The notes: a model not told the origin generated them from the letters alone. Positions 18,056 to 26,801 are shown, counted from the stretch's first letter. The stretch: 36,687 nt of DNA from Prevotella sp. UBA1104 (GCA_002314055.1 DCBP01000034.1:1-36687); one strand, 5' to 3'. Program-made: numbers and translations.

Positions 18056-18277
18056 TTAAACCTCCTCAGCGTCAGCCTGTGCGTCCTTGATGTCATCAGC
18101 AAGGTCGCCCATTTCTTTGCGAGTAAGGTTAATCTTGTGGCGCTTGCAGAAGTCGTCGATAGCGTCAGTGATTTTCTCTCTTGTATCAGTTCCCTTTTCA
18201 GGTGCAAGTAAAAGTCCGAGTGCTGTTCCAGCGAGAGCTCCTCCGAGGAATGCTCCAATGTAGCCTAATGTTTTCAT
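18056..18277 (-). CDS. YtxH-domain small membrane protein
   Basis: This 73-residue protein begins MKTLGYIGAFLGGALAGTAL, a glycine-rich membrane segment followed by LGLLLAPEKGTDTREKI, the signature of the YtxH family. The rest is a charged helix (DDFCKRHKINLTRKEMGDLA). YtxH proteins are linked to envelope or general stress in other bacteria. It is first in a leftward three-gene operon with the holin-like and unknown proteins. Confidence 0.88.
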   Translation of the reverse strand: MKTLGYIGAFLGGALAGTALGLLLAPEKGTDTREKITDAIDDFCKRHKINLTRKEMGDLADDIKDAQADAEEV

Positions 18278-18312
18278 AATCTTCGATATTTAAATTAATA
18301 ATAAGTTCTCCA

Positions 18313-18320
18313 CAAAGTTA
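18313..18320 (-). promoter_or_regulatory. -7 element TAACTTTG of the YtxH operon
   Basis: CAAAGTTA on the plus strand reads TAACTTTG leftward, 35 bp before the ytxH-like ATG. It is a good TAnnTTTG match. Confidence 0.5.
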
Positions 18321-18436
18321 CTCTTTTTTTCTGTTGCTGCAATAGTTTTCCATTGTTTTTTACCACTTCTTTATTACTTTTTGTTCATTTAACAAACTTT
18401 ATGCAGCATTTCTGCCATTATTCTACCTAATTTATG

Positions 18437-18444
18437 TAATTTCG
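18437..18444 (+). promoter_or_regulatory. -7 variant TAATTTCG of the SPOR lipoprotein gene
   Basis: TAATTTCG followed by CAAAA differs from TAnnTTTG by one base and lies 46 bp before the ATG at 18491. The same variant appears before the PL1 gene at 26794, with a well-spaced TTTG, which supports its use. Confidence 0.45.
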
Positions 18445-18490
18445 CAAAACATTTATACAAAGACATTTAATAACAAAAACAAAAATAGAA

Positions 18491-18982
18491 ATGAAGAAAT
18501 ATGCTATAGTATGCGCAGGCTTGTGCCTCGCAGTTGCTTTTACAAGCTGTGGTTCGTCGGAGAAAGCTTACCGTAAGATGTATGAGAAGGCGCAGGCTGC
18601 CGATGCCAACAAGACAGCTACAGAGCAGCCGACAGAAGAGGTTGCAGTAGTTACACCGGTAGTGGAGAAACCGGCAACAGAGACAACTGTAGTCGACAAC
18701 AGCGACAATGTACCGGTACGCCAGGGAAAATACCAGGTAGTAAACGGTGCCGGTCTGAAGGCATTCAGCGTAGTAGTCGGTTCATTCTCAGTACAGGCAA
18801 ATGCCGAGGGAATGCAGGGACAGCTCAAGAACAAAGGCTATGATGCACAGGTGGCTTATGATGCTTTTACAAGAATGTATCGTGTCGTAGCATCTACATT
18901 CGACACTAAGAGCGATGCCGTGCAGAGCCGCACACAGCTCCGCAACCAGTATCCTGATGCATGGCTACTCTATAACAACTAA
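18491..18982 (+). CDS. SPOR-domain lipoprotein
   Basis: This 163-residue protein has a lipoprotein signal with the lipobox ending at Cys20 (AVAFTSC), a threonine/valine/glutamate-rich linker (about 40-75), and a C-terminal SPOR domain (about 90-160, FSVVVGSFSVQANAEGM through YRVVASTFDTKSDAV). SPOR domains bind denuded glycan strands at the division septum, so the protein is likely a periplasm-facing lipoprotein involved in division or wall remodelling. ruvX begins 9 bp after its stop. Confidence 0.92.
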   Translation: MKKYAIVCAGLCLAVAFTSCGSSEKAYRKMYEKAQAADANKTATEQPTEEVAVVTPVVEKPATETTVVDNSDNVPVRQGKYQVVNGAGLKAFSVVVGSFSVQANAEGMQGQLKNKGYDAQVAYDAFTRMYRVVASTFDTKSDAVQSRTQLRNQYPDAWLLYNN

Positions 18983-18991
18983 TTTCAGGAA

Positions 18992-19402
18992 GTGGCACGT
19001 ATACTTTCTATAGACTACGGAAAGAAGCGCACAGGTCTTGCCGTAACCGATCCGTTGCAGATTATCGCAAACGGACTTACCACGGTACCTACAGCCGGCT
19101 TGTATGAATATGTCGACAAGTATGTGCATACGGAACCAGTGGAGCTGATTGTCATCGGGGAACCAAAGCAGCCCAACGGACAGCCAAGTGAGAATTTGGC
19201 ACGTGTAAAGGAGTTTGTTGCGAGATGGAAAAAGAGACAGCAGATTCCCATCATACTTTATGATGAGCGATACACTTCAGTCCTTGCCCATCAGGCAATG
19301 ATTGACGGCGGACTCGGAAAGAAGGCAAGACAGAACAAGGCGCTGGTCGATGAGATCAGCGCTACTATAATATTGCAAAGTTATTTGGAATCAAGAAGAT
19401 GA
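18992..19402 (+). CDS. ruvX: Putative pre-16S rRNA nuclease / Holliday junction resolvase-like
   Basis: This 136-residue YqgF-family protein starts with GTG and has RILSIDYGKKRTGLAVTDP (acidic residue in IDYG), LIVIGEPKQPNG, ILYDERYTSVLA and LVDEISATIILQSYLE, all canonical. Members mature the 5' end of 16S rRNA; the fold is that of RNase H/RuvC. The reading frame overlaps def by 4 bp (ATGA), so the two are coupled. Confidence 0.95.
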   Translation: MARILSIDYGKKRTGLAVTDPLQIIANGLTTVPTAGLYEYVDKYVHTEPVELIVIGEPKQPNGQPSENLARVKEFVARWKKRQQIPIILYDERYTSVLAHQAMIDGGLGKKARQNKALVDEISATIILQSYLESRR

Positions 19403-19959
19403 TATTACCTATTTATACATACGGTCAGCCGGTCTTGCGAAAAGAGTCGGTTGATATTCCTACAGACTATCCGAACCTGAAGGAACTGATAGCAAATATG
19501 TTCGAGACGATGGAAGAGTCGAATGGCGTTGGACTCGCGGCTCCTCAGATTGGACTTAACATCCGCGTAGTAGTAATCGACCTCGATGTTTTGTCGGAGG
19601 ATTTCCCTGAATATAAAGGTTTCAAGAAGGGATTCATCAATCCGCATATCCTTGAATATGACGATACGAATACGGAATCTCTCGAAGAAGGATGCCTCTC
19701 GTTACCGGGCATATCCGAGAAGGTAACACGCCCTACACGCATCCACGTACAGTATCTTGACGAGGACTTGCAGTCGCACGACGAGTGGGTGGAAGGTTAT
19801 CTGGCACGTGTCATGCAGCATGAGTTTGACCATTTGGATACAAAACTCTTCATCGACCGCATCTCGCCACTTCGCAAACAACTAATAAAAAATAAGTTGA
19901 AGGCACTGCTTCAAGGACGTTTCCGTTGCGCATACCGCACGAAAGCACCGAGAAGATAA
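19399..19959 (+). CDS. def: Peptide deformylase
   Basis: This 186-residue enzyme removes the formyl group from new proteins. All three motifs are intact: GVGLAAPQIG, EGCLSLPG (metal-binding cysteine) and QHEFDHLD (two metal-binding histidines and the catalytic glutamate). It overlaps ruvX by 4 bp. A hairpin at 19967-20001 follows. Confidence 0.97.
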   Translation: MILPIYTYGQPVLRKESVDIPTDYPNLKELIANMFETMEESNGVGLAAPQIGLNIRVVVIDLDVLSEDFPEYKGFKKGFINPHILEYDDTNTESLEEGCLSLPGISEKVTRPTRIHVQYLDEDLQSHDEWVEGYLARVMQHEFDHLDTKLFIDRISPLRKQLIKNKLKALLQGRFRCAYRTKAPRR

Positions 19960-19966
19960 ACCCCAT

Positions 19967-20001
19967 ACACCCCCGCTCCTGATTGTAGGGAATGGGGGTG
20001 T
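19967..20001 (+). terminator. Hairpin after def
   Basis: ACACCCCC (19967-19974) pairs with GGGGGTGT (19994-20001) over a 19-nt loop. No long T run follows, so it is a weaker terminator candidate. Confidence 0.45.
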
Positions 20002-20109
20002 TGACTTTAGACCATTCGAGGAATGTAATATTTCTCTTTGGTATTGAAAGGGGATGGTAGAATCCCTTCAGTTAGTATGGTTTTGGAATATTATTGTTTT
20101 ATCAGTTCT

Positions 20110-20125
20110 CTCCCCCTTGGGGGAG
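20110..20125. repeat. GC-rich palindrome before the TPR gene
   Basis: CTCCCCC-TT-GGGGGAG is a perfect palindrome, followed by TTGGAGGGGGC and a T run just before the ATG at 20142. Similar palindromes occur at 28746, 28780, 28905 and 36605, so this is a dispersed element. Confidence 0.6.
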
Positions 20126-20141
20126 TTGGAGGGGGCTTTTT

Positions 20142-22124
20142 ATGAGAAAATTATTTTTTTCCCTTTTTTTCCTTTTTTCCTTTACTCTTGTTCATGCCCA
20201 GTATAACATCGACCGTATGATAAGAGTAGGGCAGAACGCACTGTATTATGAGGATTACGTATTGTCGATACAGTATTTTACACGTGTCATCACGGCAAAG
20301 CCATACCTCTACGAACCATGGTTCGGTAGGGGGGAGGCAAAGTTTCGACTCGACGATTTCGTGGGAGCCGAGGCAGACTGCACCGAGGCTATAAAGCTCA
20401 ACCCGTATGTTCCGGTACTCTTTGAGCTGCGTGGACTCTGTCGTATCAAACAGAACAATTTCAAGGGTGCCATTGCCGACTACGACAAGACCATCGAGTA
20501 TGAGCCAGACAACAAGAGTCTGTGGTATAACCGTGTGCTTTGCCGTATCGAAGACAAAGACTACGACAAGGCTTCATCCGACCTCGATGTGATGATGAAG
20601 CGATGGACCGACTATTCTCAGGCATACGCACTGAAGGCACAACTCTGTCTTCAGCAGAAAGATACCGTTGAAGGAGAGAAATATATCGACAAGACACTTG
20701 AGCTCAACCCGTATGACGGTGATGCCTGGGCAGTACGCTCAATGATAAGTCTGTCGCATTCCAAATGGCGCGATGCCGACCAGCAGCTCACAAAGGCAAT
20801 CCATTACAAGCCAACGAACACAAACTATTACGTAAACCGTGCACTTGCCCGCTATAACATAAACAACCTTCGGGGGGCACTTGCCGATTACGACAAGGCA
20901 ATAGAACTTGATCCCAATAACTTCCTTGCCCATTACAACCGCGGACAGCTGCGTGTACAGGTTGGCGACGACAACCGTGCCGTGGAGGATTTCGATTTCG
21001 TAATCCGTTTGGAGCCTGGTAATGTGATGGCAATATACAACCGTGCGTTGCTTCGTGAGCGCATCGGTAATCTTCGTGGAGCCATTGCCGACTACAGTAA
21101 TCTTATCAGTCAGTTTCCTAATTTCTGGATTGGACTTCAGAGTCGTGCCCGTTGCTATCGCCGTCTTGGTATGACGGGTAAAGCAGAGATGGACGAGTTT
21201 CGCATCATGAAGGCACAGATAGACAAGTCTAATGGCTATCAGCCGCGTTGGAACAAGCGGAAACTGCGCAGCGTGAGAAAGCGCAGCGAGATAAACTTCG
21301 ACAAGTACGACCAGCTTGCCGTAGACGACAATCAGAATGTTGGCATAGAATACGAAAACTCCTATCGCGGTCGTGTACAGAACCGTAAGGTGGACATCGA
21401 GCTGATGCCGATGTATCAGCTCTCGTATCTGCAATATGCCAATGGCGTCAAGTCATACGTAGCGTCAGACGAGAGTGTGGATAAATTCAACAAGGAGTTT
21501 GCGGTGAAGAAAAAATCACTCCAGATAACCTGTAATCCAAAGAATTTGAGCGAGAGTGAGTCGAAAGAATACTTTAATATGATAGACACTCTGACCGGCA
21601 AACTCGACAAATCGGCGAATCTGCAGAAAGACAAAGGAATACTGTTGCAGCGCGCCGTAGCATACAGTGTGTTGCAGAATTACTATGATGCCGAAAACGA
21701 CCTTTCGGCATATATTCAGACCGACAGTCTCTCGTCGCTTGCATATTGGCAGCGAGCAGTGTGTCTGCAGATGATGGAAAGTCTCGACAAGTCGCAAGGC
21801 AAGTCGGTTGACTTCAAGAGTCTGCGTGTCCTCGGCGACCTCGACAAGGCGATAGCTCTCGATTCCGACAATGCCTATCTTTATTACAACCGCGGCAATG
21901 TGTATGCCCGGCAGAAGGATTATCCACGGGCGATTGCAGATTATACAAAGGCGATATCCTTGGATTCCCATCTTGCAGAGGCTTATTACAATCGTGGACT
22001 CGTATATATATATTATAAAAAGGTGGATGCGGGAATAAAAGATCTGAGTAGAGCCGGAGAACTCGGTCTTGTCGATGCTTACAGTGCTATAAAGAAATAC
22101 AGTGGCAAGAAGTCTGCCAAGTGA
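20142..22124 (+). CDS. Secreted TPR-repeat protein
   Basis: This 660-residue protein has a signal peptide (MRKLFFSLFFLFSFTLVHA then QYN). It contains many TPR units: an N-terminal series from about residue 20 to 330 (for example GAIADYDKTIEYEPDN, GALADYDKAIELDPNN) and a C-terminal group from about 515 (DLDKAIALDSDN, AIADYTKAISLDSH). A less repetitive, basic stretch (NKRKLRSVRKRSE) lies between them. It probably sits in the periplasm and scaffolds protein contacts; no enzyme motif is seen. The ATG at 20142 is chosen because an upstream in-frame start would encode the GC-rich palindrome ahead of the signal peptide. It is alone in its transcription unit. Confidence 0.88.
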   Translation: MRKLFFSLFFLFSFTLVHAQYNIDRMIRVGQNALYYEDYVLSIQYFTRVITAKPYLYEPWFGRGEAKFRLDDFVGAEADCTEAIKLNPYVPVLFELRGLCRIKQNNFKGAIADYDKTIEYEPDNKSLWYNRVLCRIEDKDYDKASSDLDVMMKRWTDYSQAYALKAQLCLQQKDTVEGEKYIDKTLELNPYDGDAWAVRSMISLSHSKWRDADQQLTKAIHYKPTNTNYYVNRALARYNINNLRGALADYDKAIELDPNNFLAHYNRGQLRVQVGDDNRAVEDFDFVIRLEPGNVMAIYNRALLRERIGNLRGAIADYSNLISQFPNFWIGLQSRARCYRRLGMTGKAEMDEFRIMKAQIDKSNGYQPRWNKRKLRSVRKRSEINFDKYDQLAVDDNQNVGIEYENSYRGRVQNRKVDIELMPMYQLSYLQYANGVKSYVASDESVDKFNKEFAVKKKSLQITCNPKNLSESESKEYFNMIDTLTGKLDKSANLQKDKGILLQRAVAYSVLQNYYDAENDLSAYIQTDSLSSLAYWQRAVCLQMMESLDKSQGKSVDFKSLRVLGDLDKAIALDSDNAYLYYNRGNVYARQKDYPRAIADYTKAISLDSHLAEAYYNRGLVYIYYKKVDAGIKDLSRAGELGLVDAYSAIKKYSGKKSAK

Positions 22125-22181
22125 TTAATTCGTGGAAGGACAAAATAATAACACTAAATATAGCAAATAAAATAATTTATA

Positions 22182-22256
22182 CACCACTGGCGGATGATTA
22201 GCCGTCACTGATGGCTATTGGTTTATCACTGCTGAATAATTAGCCGCCAGTGGTGG
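22182..22256 (+). terminator. Duplicated inverted repeat after the TPR gene
   Basis: CACCACTGGCGG (22182-22193) pairs perfectly with CCGCCAGTGGTG (22244-22255), and a T-rich tract follows. Inside, the sequence is two imperfect copies of about 40 bp that share ATTAGCCG and GGCTATT. It could act as a terminator. Confidence 0.6.
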
Positions 22257-22319
22257 CTATTTTATTTTTATATCTCCTTGAAGTAATTTACAATTAAAAA
22301 GACGAGAAATAATACATCT

Positions 22320-22335
22320 ACGCAAACGTTTTCGT
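22320..22335. promoter_or_regulatory. PurR/LacI-type operator upstream of PL9
   Basis: ACGCAAACGTTTTCGT is a 16-bp near-palindrome centred on AAACGTTT, the form used by LacI-family repressors and identical to the classical PurR box pattern. It lies 3 bp before a TATATTTG element. A shorter related site occurs at the GH28-GH105 promoter (33895). This suggests LacI-family control of pectin genes; the regulator is not in the window. Confidence 0.6.
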
Positions 22336-22379
22336 AAATATATTTGTATAAGTTTTACTTAACCTATCATATTTATATC

Positions 22380-22387
22380 TATATTTG
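22380..22387 (+). promoter_or_regulatory. -7 element TATATTTG of the PL9 gene
   Basis: TATATTTG followed by CAG fits the consensus and lies 69 bp before the ATG. A second TATATTTG at 22339-22346 lies immediately beyond the operator and may be an alternative promoter. Confidence 0.5.
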
Positions 22388-22456
22388 CAGAACATAAAAC
22401 TATCAAGGAATTTTATCTACTAACATATTCTAACAATCTATTAAACTAAAGTTTAG

Positions 22457-24793
22457 ATGAAACAACTTATTGTTATGGCAATGGCTGCAACAGCATTTGC
22501 TACAGTCTACGCCCAGGATGCAGATACCGATAGGGAAGTGAGAAGATGGAACCTCACGTCGGTTTCAACGCAGGATGTTACAAACATCAAGGCAGATGCC
22601 AATTGGAAAATCGACTCTAAGAGTCGGTACTGCTATTTACAAGCTCTCGACAACGCACCCTTGACGGCTAACGGAACAGAACTTGAAACAACCAAAAATC
22701 TTACTTTTACCGTTACGGCAAACTCCAATGGTAATGTACGTCTCGGCGGCAGCACCGGTACTCTGTGGCTCGGTGATGCCTGTTCCGTAACAATCCCCGA
22801 CTGCAAGGCGGGCGATATGCTCAAGGTGGAATATATGACATCAAACAAATCGGCTACCCGTTCGCTGACACTGACTAATGTTGATGCAACAGCTTTCCCG
22901 TCATCAACCGGAAAGGAACACCAAACAGGTAGCGGCAAGGTTCTTGCCGACGGCACTGTTACTATCGGTATAACGGGCGGTATGTATATTTATAATATCG
23001 CCGTTGGCGACGAGGAGACTATAGGCGGAGGCGGAACGGCTTCGCCAGACAATCCAGACAATCCTAACGACCAGACTCCAGGACTGAAATATAACACCGG
23101 CGACAGTCCGATAGCCACCCCTAACATCGGCAACGGACCAAAGCTGTATGTCTCTCCTACAGGAAGCGACACAAACGACGGTCTCACTGAGGCTACTCCT
23201 CTTGCCAGCATTCAGCTTGCCATCGACAAGGCTGTAGACCCAGGTACGACAATCTATCTCGCACCAGGCGAATACCGTCCTACAGCACGCATTAATATCG
23301 ATGAGCGCAACGGTACTGCCGACAACTACAACTCGCTCATTTGCTTGAACGGTAGGGCTGTAATCAACTGCGACCATCCGCAACACGGACACAGCGACAA
23401 CCCGTATCAGGGAATACGCCTAACCTCATCATATTGGCATTTCTATCATGTAGACGTTACAAATGCCAGCGACAACGGACTCCTCATTGAGCGCAACAAA
23501 CCTACTGGCGGTTCGGCAACTGACATCAAGAACCGAACTCAGGATGCACACGATAATATCATCGAGGACTGCAAGTTCTATAAGAACGGCGACACCGGCG
23601 TACAGATAAAGAACCTCGGTTCGTTTAACTATATCCTCAACTGTGATGCCTATGAGAACAAGGACGAGGGTGACGGCGATGCCGACGGTTTCGCACCGAA
23701 AATTTCCGTTGGAACAGGTAACTACTTCTATGGTTGCCGTGCATACAACAACTCGGACGACGGTTACGACGTGTTCTTTAAGAAGACAGGCGGTTTCGAG
23801 GACAACGTAACAATCGTGTTCGAAAACTGTTTGGCATACGAGAATGCTATCATCAACGGTACTGTAACGAAGGGTAACGGAAACGGTTTCAAGTGTGGCT
23901 CTGACCAGGGAGCAATGAATGTGGTGCTCAATCGCTGTATTGCCGTGAACAACGTGAACAAGGGCTTCGACCAGAACCACAACTCTGGCGACATCATCAT
24001 GAACAACTGTACGGGTTATGCTCTAAAGTCTGTTGATGGCAACACTCTGAAGAAGGCTTACTCTTACCGAGCATATGAGCCGATTGCTGCAGGTCATGAG
24101 CTGGTGGCTACAAACTGTATCGCCATCAATGATAACCTAAAGACCGACCGCCATCATGACGACCCTACAAAATGGGGAGAGAAGAGCACGAAGTATGGTA
24201 GAACAGAACTTTCTGTTGGTACGATGGTTACTTCCGACCTTAATGTAGACCCATCGAATGTAGTCAGCGAGGACAATTTTGCTGAACTCATTGCCGAGCG
24301 CAATGCAAATGGCGACTGGGTATGGGATAATCTGACATGGGCTCGTCCGGTAGAGGGCAATGCCTTGCTCGTTGACAAAGGAACCGTAGTAGGGGAGAGC
24401 GACCGCTATGCTTCGCAGAATGTAGTCGTTCCGGCAATCCGCTATGCTGGCGATGCTCCAGACCTTGGTGCTTTTGAACTCGGATTGACAACAAAGACCG
24501 TTTCTTTCGGTACTCAGACCACAGGCATCGGCTATATCCAGAGCAGCAAGAGCAACGGAAAACGCGTGCGCCTCGTTCAGGCATTCAACGGACAGGTTAT
24601 CGTGAATGTCGACGGCGCACAGGCAAAGGACAAGTTCCAGATGACTGCATACGATGTAAACGGCAAACTCCTCGGAACCCATCAGTTCAACGGTACCAAC
24701 TCCAGCATTTATCTGCCGAATGTAGGTGGAATGATAATGTTGAAAGTAAAAGGCAACGGAGTAAACGAAACGGTTAAGGTGATGATGAAATAG
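22457..24793 (+). CDS. Secreted PL9-like pectate lyase
   Basis: This 778-residue exported protein (signal peptide MKQLIVMAMAATAFATVYA) cleaves polygalacturonan by beta-elimination. An N-terminal domain of about 190 residues of unclear type is followed by a right-handed beta helix from LYVSPTGSDTNDGLTEATPL. PL9 hallmarks are DGDADGFAPK (406-415) and NNSDDGYDVF (431-440), which supply calcium-binding aspartates, and NGFKCGS with Lys479 as the likely catalytic base. The last 60 residues form a small beta domain ending KVMMK, similar to tails on other secreted Bacteroidales proteins. Its promoter region carries a LacI-type operator. A terminator follows at 24837. Confidence 0.87.
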   Translation: MKQLIVMAMAATAFATVYAQDADTDREVRRWNLTSVSTQDVTNIKADANWKIDSKSRYCYLQALDNAPLTANGTELETTKNLTFTVTANSNGNVRLGGSTGTLWLGDACSVTIPDCKAGDMLKVEYMTSNKSATRSLTLTNVDATAFPSSTGKEHQTGSGKVLADGTVTIGITGGMYIYNIAVGDEETIGGGGTASPDNPDNPNDQTPGLKYNTGDSPIATPNIGNGPKLYVSPTGSDTNDGLTEATPLASIQLAIDKAVDPGTTIYLAPGEYRPTARINIDERNGTADNYNSLICLNGRAVINCDHPQHGHSDNPYQGIRLTSSYWHFYHVDVTNASDNGLLIERNKPTGGSATDIKNRTQDAHDNIIEDCKFYKNGDTGVQIKNLGSFNYILNCDAYENKDEGDGDADGFAPKISVGTGNYFYGCRAYNNSDDGYDVFFKKTGGFEDNVTIVFENCLAYENAIINGTVTKGNGNGFKCGSDQGAMNVVLNRCIAVNNVNKGFDQNHNSGDIIMNNCTGYALKSVDGNTLKKAYSYRAYEPIAAGHELVATNCIAINDNLKTDRHHDDPTKWGEKSTKYGRTELSVGTMVTSDLNVDPSNVVSEDNFAELIAERNANGDWVWDNLTWARPVEGNALLVDKGTVVGESDRYASQNVVVPAIRYAGDAPDLGAFELGLTTKTVSFGTQTTGIGYIQSSKSNGKRVRLVQAFNGQVIVNVDGAQAKDKFQMTAYDVNGKLLGTHQFNGTNSSIYLPNVGGMIMLKVKGNGVNETVKVMMK

Positions 24794-24836
24794 AATCTTA
24801 TGGCTCTTATTCCATAAATGAATACCAATCAGATAG

Positions 24837-24866
24837 GTCCGGATACTTAGTGTCCGGACTTTTTTA
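24837..24866 (+). terminator. Terminator after the PL9 gene
   Basis: GTCCGGA (24837-24843) pairs with TCCGGAC (24853-24859), 9-nt loop, then a T run to 24866. It separates PL9 from the AAA/PD-(D/E)XK gene. Confidence 0.85.
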
Positions 24867-24904
24867 TTGTAAATCACTTTTTTTTCTCATCTTGTTGCCG
24901 TTTA

Positions 24905-24936
24905 TTTGCATGTTTAGGGAAAAGTCTGTATCTTAG
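24905..24936 (+). promoter_or_regulatory. Promoter of the second AAA/PD-(D/E)XK gene
   Basis: TTTG (24905-24908), 20 bp, then TATCTTAG (24929-24936). Spacing is ideal and the -7 element is one base off TAnnTTTG. The ATG is at 24958. Confidence 0.5.
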
Positions 24937-24957
24937 CGGTTATAAAACGTCAAGACT

Positions 24958-26520
24958 ATGGATGAAGTTAGAAGATACCCGATAGGAATACAGACATTCC
25001 AGAACATCATTGAGGGGAAATATATTTATGTAGACAAGACAAAGTATATTGCGGAATTCAGAAGACAAGGTTTGAAATATGTCTTTCTGAGTCGTCCGCG
25101 ACGCTTTGGCAAATCATTATTTGCCTCAACCCTTCATTCATATTTTGAAGGAAGGCGTGAATTGTTTACCGGACTCGCAATAGATGAATATGAAAAGGAG
25201 TGGGCAAAACATCCGGTTCTGCATTTAGACTTGAGCGGGGCGAAACATTTCGACAAGAAAAAGCTGGAAGGATATCTCGACTGGCTCTTGCAGCCATACG
25301 AAGAGGAATATGGTTGCGAAAAAGGAGAAAAGGACGTGAATGTACGTCTTTCCGATATTGTGAGACAAGCCTTTAAGCAGACAGGCAGAAAGGCTGTTGT
25401 AATCATAGATGAATATGATGCACCGCTCCTCGATGTAGTGCACGACGAGCAGAATCTGCGCGAGCTACGTCTTGTTATGCAGAACTTTTACAGTCCGCTG
25501 AAGATGCTCGACCCGTATCTTGAGTTTGTCTTCATAACGGGAATAACAAAATTCTCGCAACTCAGTATATTCAGTGAGCTGAACAACCTTTACAATATCT
25601 CCATGACCGACCAGTTTTCGGCAATCTGCGGTATCAGCAAGTCAGAACTCACAACCCTGCTATCGCATGATATAGAACTCTTTGCAAAAGATCTTGGTAT
25701 AAGTTCAGATGAAATGTTCCGCAAGCTCAAGGAATATTACGACGGCTATCACTTCAGTAAAGATTCTGAAGATATTTTCAATCCGTTCAGTCTTATCCTC
25801 TCTATGGCAAATCGTGAACTTGGCAATTACTGGTTCGGTTCCGGCACGCCGTCGTATATAATAAATGTGATGAGAAAATTCCATACCGGTCTTGCGGATA
25901 TAGAGAATAAATCGGCAGGAGTTGCAGACTTCGATGTGTCTCCGGAGCAGATGACCACGTCGTTGCCTTTACTTTACCAGAGCGGATATCTCACGATTAA
26001 GAAGTTCAACAAGTTTACTCAGCGCTATATCCTCGACTATCCAAACCACGAGGTGCGCATAGGCATGTTGCAGACACTCGCCCCAAACTATCTTTCGCCG
26101 AGACAGATGGACAACAGTTCGTTTTTGGGTGATTTCCTTGATTTGCTCTTCGAGAAAAAGTATAATGAGTCGCTCGAACTGATGCGTTCATATCTTGCCG
26201 GGATAAGCAACCGCCTGTCGAACAAGTCGGAGCGCGATGTGCAGACCGTGTTCTATCTCATATTCAGTCTTCTTGGCGCATACGTCAAGGTAGAGGAAGA
26301 CAGTGCCGTGGGGCGTGCCGATATGGTAGTACACATGCAAGATGAAATCTGCGTCTTTGAGTTCAAGTTCGACGGCTCAGCTGAGGCAGCTCTTAGACAG
26401 ATTGACGATAAGGGATATCTTATTCCGTATTCAACCGAGGGCAAACGACTCGTAAAGATAGGTGTTAACTACAATAGCGAGAAGCGCACCATAGACGACT
26501 GGATAGTAAAGGAAGAATAA
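24958..26520 (+). CDS. AAA-ATPase-like protein with PD-(D/E)XK nuclease domain (second copy)
   Basis: This 520-residue protein is the same family and exactly the same length as 4597-6159, but clearly diverged (shared blocks include RPRRFGKSL, YFEG, FYSPLK, GITKFSQ, SIFSELNN). It has the RPRRFGKSL P-loop (about 45-53), Walker B AVVIIDEYDAP and the nuclease motif GRADMVV...FEFKFDGSAEAALRQID. It has its own promoter and terminator and sits between two pectate lyases with no evident link to pectin. It could be a mobile or selfish insertion, or a defence-type gene, but no flanking repeats mark an insertion. Confidence 0.85.
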   Translation: MDEVRRYPIGIQTFQNIIEGKYIYVDKTKYIAEFRRQGLKYVFLSRPRRFGKSLFASTLHSYFEGRRELFTGLAIDEYEKEWAKHPVLHLDLSGAKHFDKKKLEGYLDWLLQPYEEEYGCEKGEKDVNVRLSDIVRQAFKQTGRKAVVIIDEYDAPLLDVVHDEQNLRELRLVMQNFYSPLKMLDPYLEFVFITGITKFSQLSIFSELNNLYNISMTDQFSAICGISKSELTTLLSHDIELFAKDLGISSDEMFRKLKEYYDGYHFSKDSEDIFNPFSLILSMANRELGNYWFGSGTPSYIINVMRKFHTGLADIENKSAGVADFDVSPEQMTTSLPLLYQSGYLTIKKFNKFTQRYILDYPNHEVRIGMLQTLAPNYLSPRQMDNSSFLGDFLDLLFEKKYNESLELMRSYLAGISNRLSNKSERDVQTVFYLIFSLLGAYVKVEEDSAVGRADMVVHMQDEICVFEFKFDGSAEAALRQIDDKGYLIPYSTEGKRLVKIGVNYNSEKRTIDDWIVKEE

Positions 26521-26555
26521 TCTGTGAACGCGTGTTGTGGAATATATTCAAGAAC

Positions 26556-26596
26556 AGGGCGAAGCAATATTTAGCATCATGCTTCGCCCTAATTTT
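26556..26596 (+). terminator. Terminator after the second AAA/PD-(D/E)XK gene
   Basis: AGGGCGAAGCA (26556-26566) pairs perfectly with TGCTTCGCCCT (26580-26590), 13-nt loop, then a T run. Confidence 0.88.
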
Positions 26597-26769
26597 TATG
26601 TTCTGTGATAGCTTAATAGTATCGTTTCTCGTTGAAATCCCATAAAATAGAACCATTGCTCTTAGACAACTATATGTCTATGGTTGTACCCAATTAGGAG
26701 TAAAAGCCAATATAAAGGGTGGAAAATCATTCAAATATAATTGTTTCTGCCTTTTGATTTTGTATCTGA

Positions 26770-26801
26770 TTTGTTCATTTCATTTTAAATGACTAATTTC
26801 G
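26770..26801 (+). promoter_or_regulatory. Promoter of the PL1 gene
   Basis: TTTG (26770-26773), 20 bp, TAATTTCG (26794-26801). The spacing is ideal; TAATTTCG is the same -7 variant as at 18437. The leader is about 60 nt. Confidence 0.55.

Larger units (their letters stand above)
22125..22456. other. Intergenic region with hairpin, LacI-type operator and promoters
   Basis: This 332-bp gap holds no gene. In order it contains a duplicated hairpin (22182-22256, possible terminator of the TPR gene), a PurR/LacI-like operator (22320-22335), and two TAnnTTTG elements (22339-22346 and 22380-22387) before the PL9 gene at 22457. Confidence 0.6.

Noticed and set aside
18056..18258. Prophage origin of the holin-like gene
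   Set aside because: No lysin, capsid or integrase gene is nearby; the protein sits in an operon with YtxH as in many ordinary chromosomes.
20739..21434. Long minus-strand frame opposite the TPR gene
   Set aside because: It lies wholly inside the TPR protein gene, which has a signal peptide and clear TPR motifs; the antisense frame has no domain.
24137..24877. Long minus-strand frame opposite the PL9 gene
   Set aside because: It is a shadow of the PL9 coding sequence and its terminator, with no recognisable protein.
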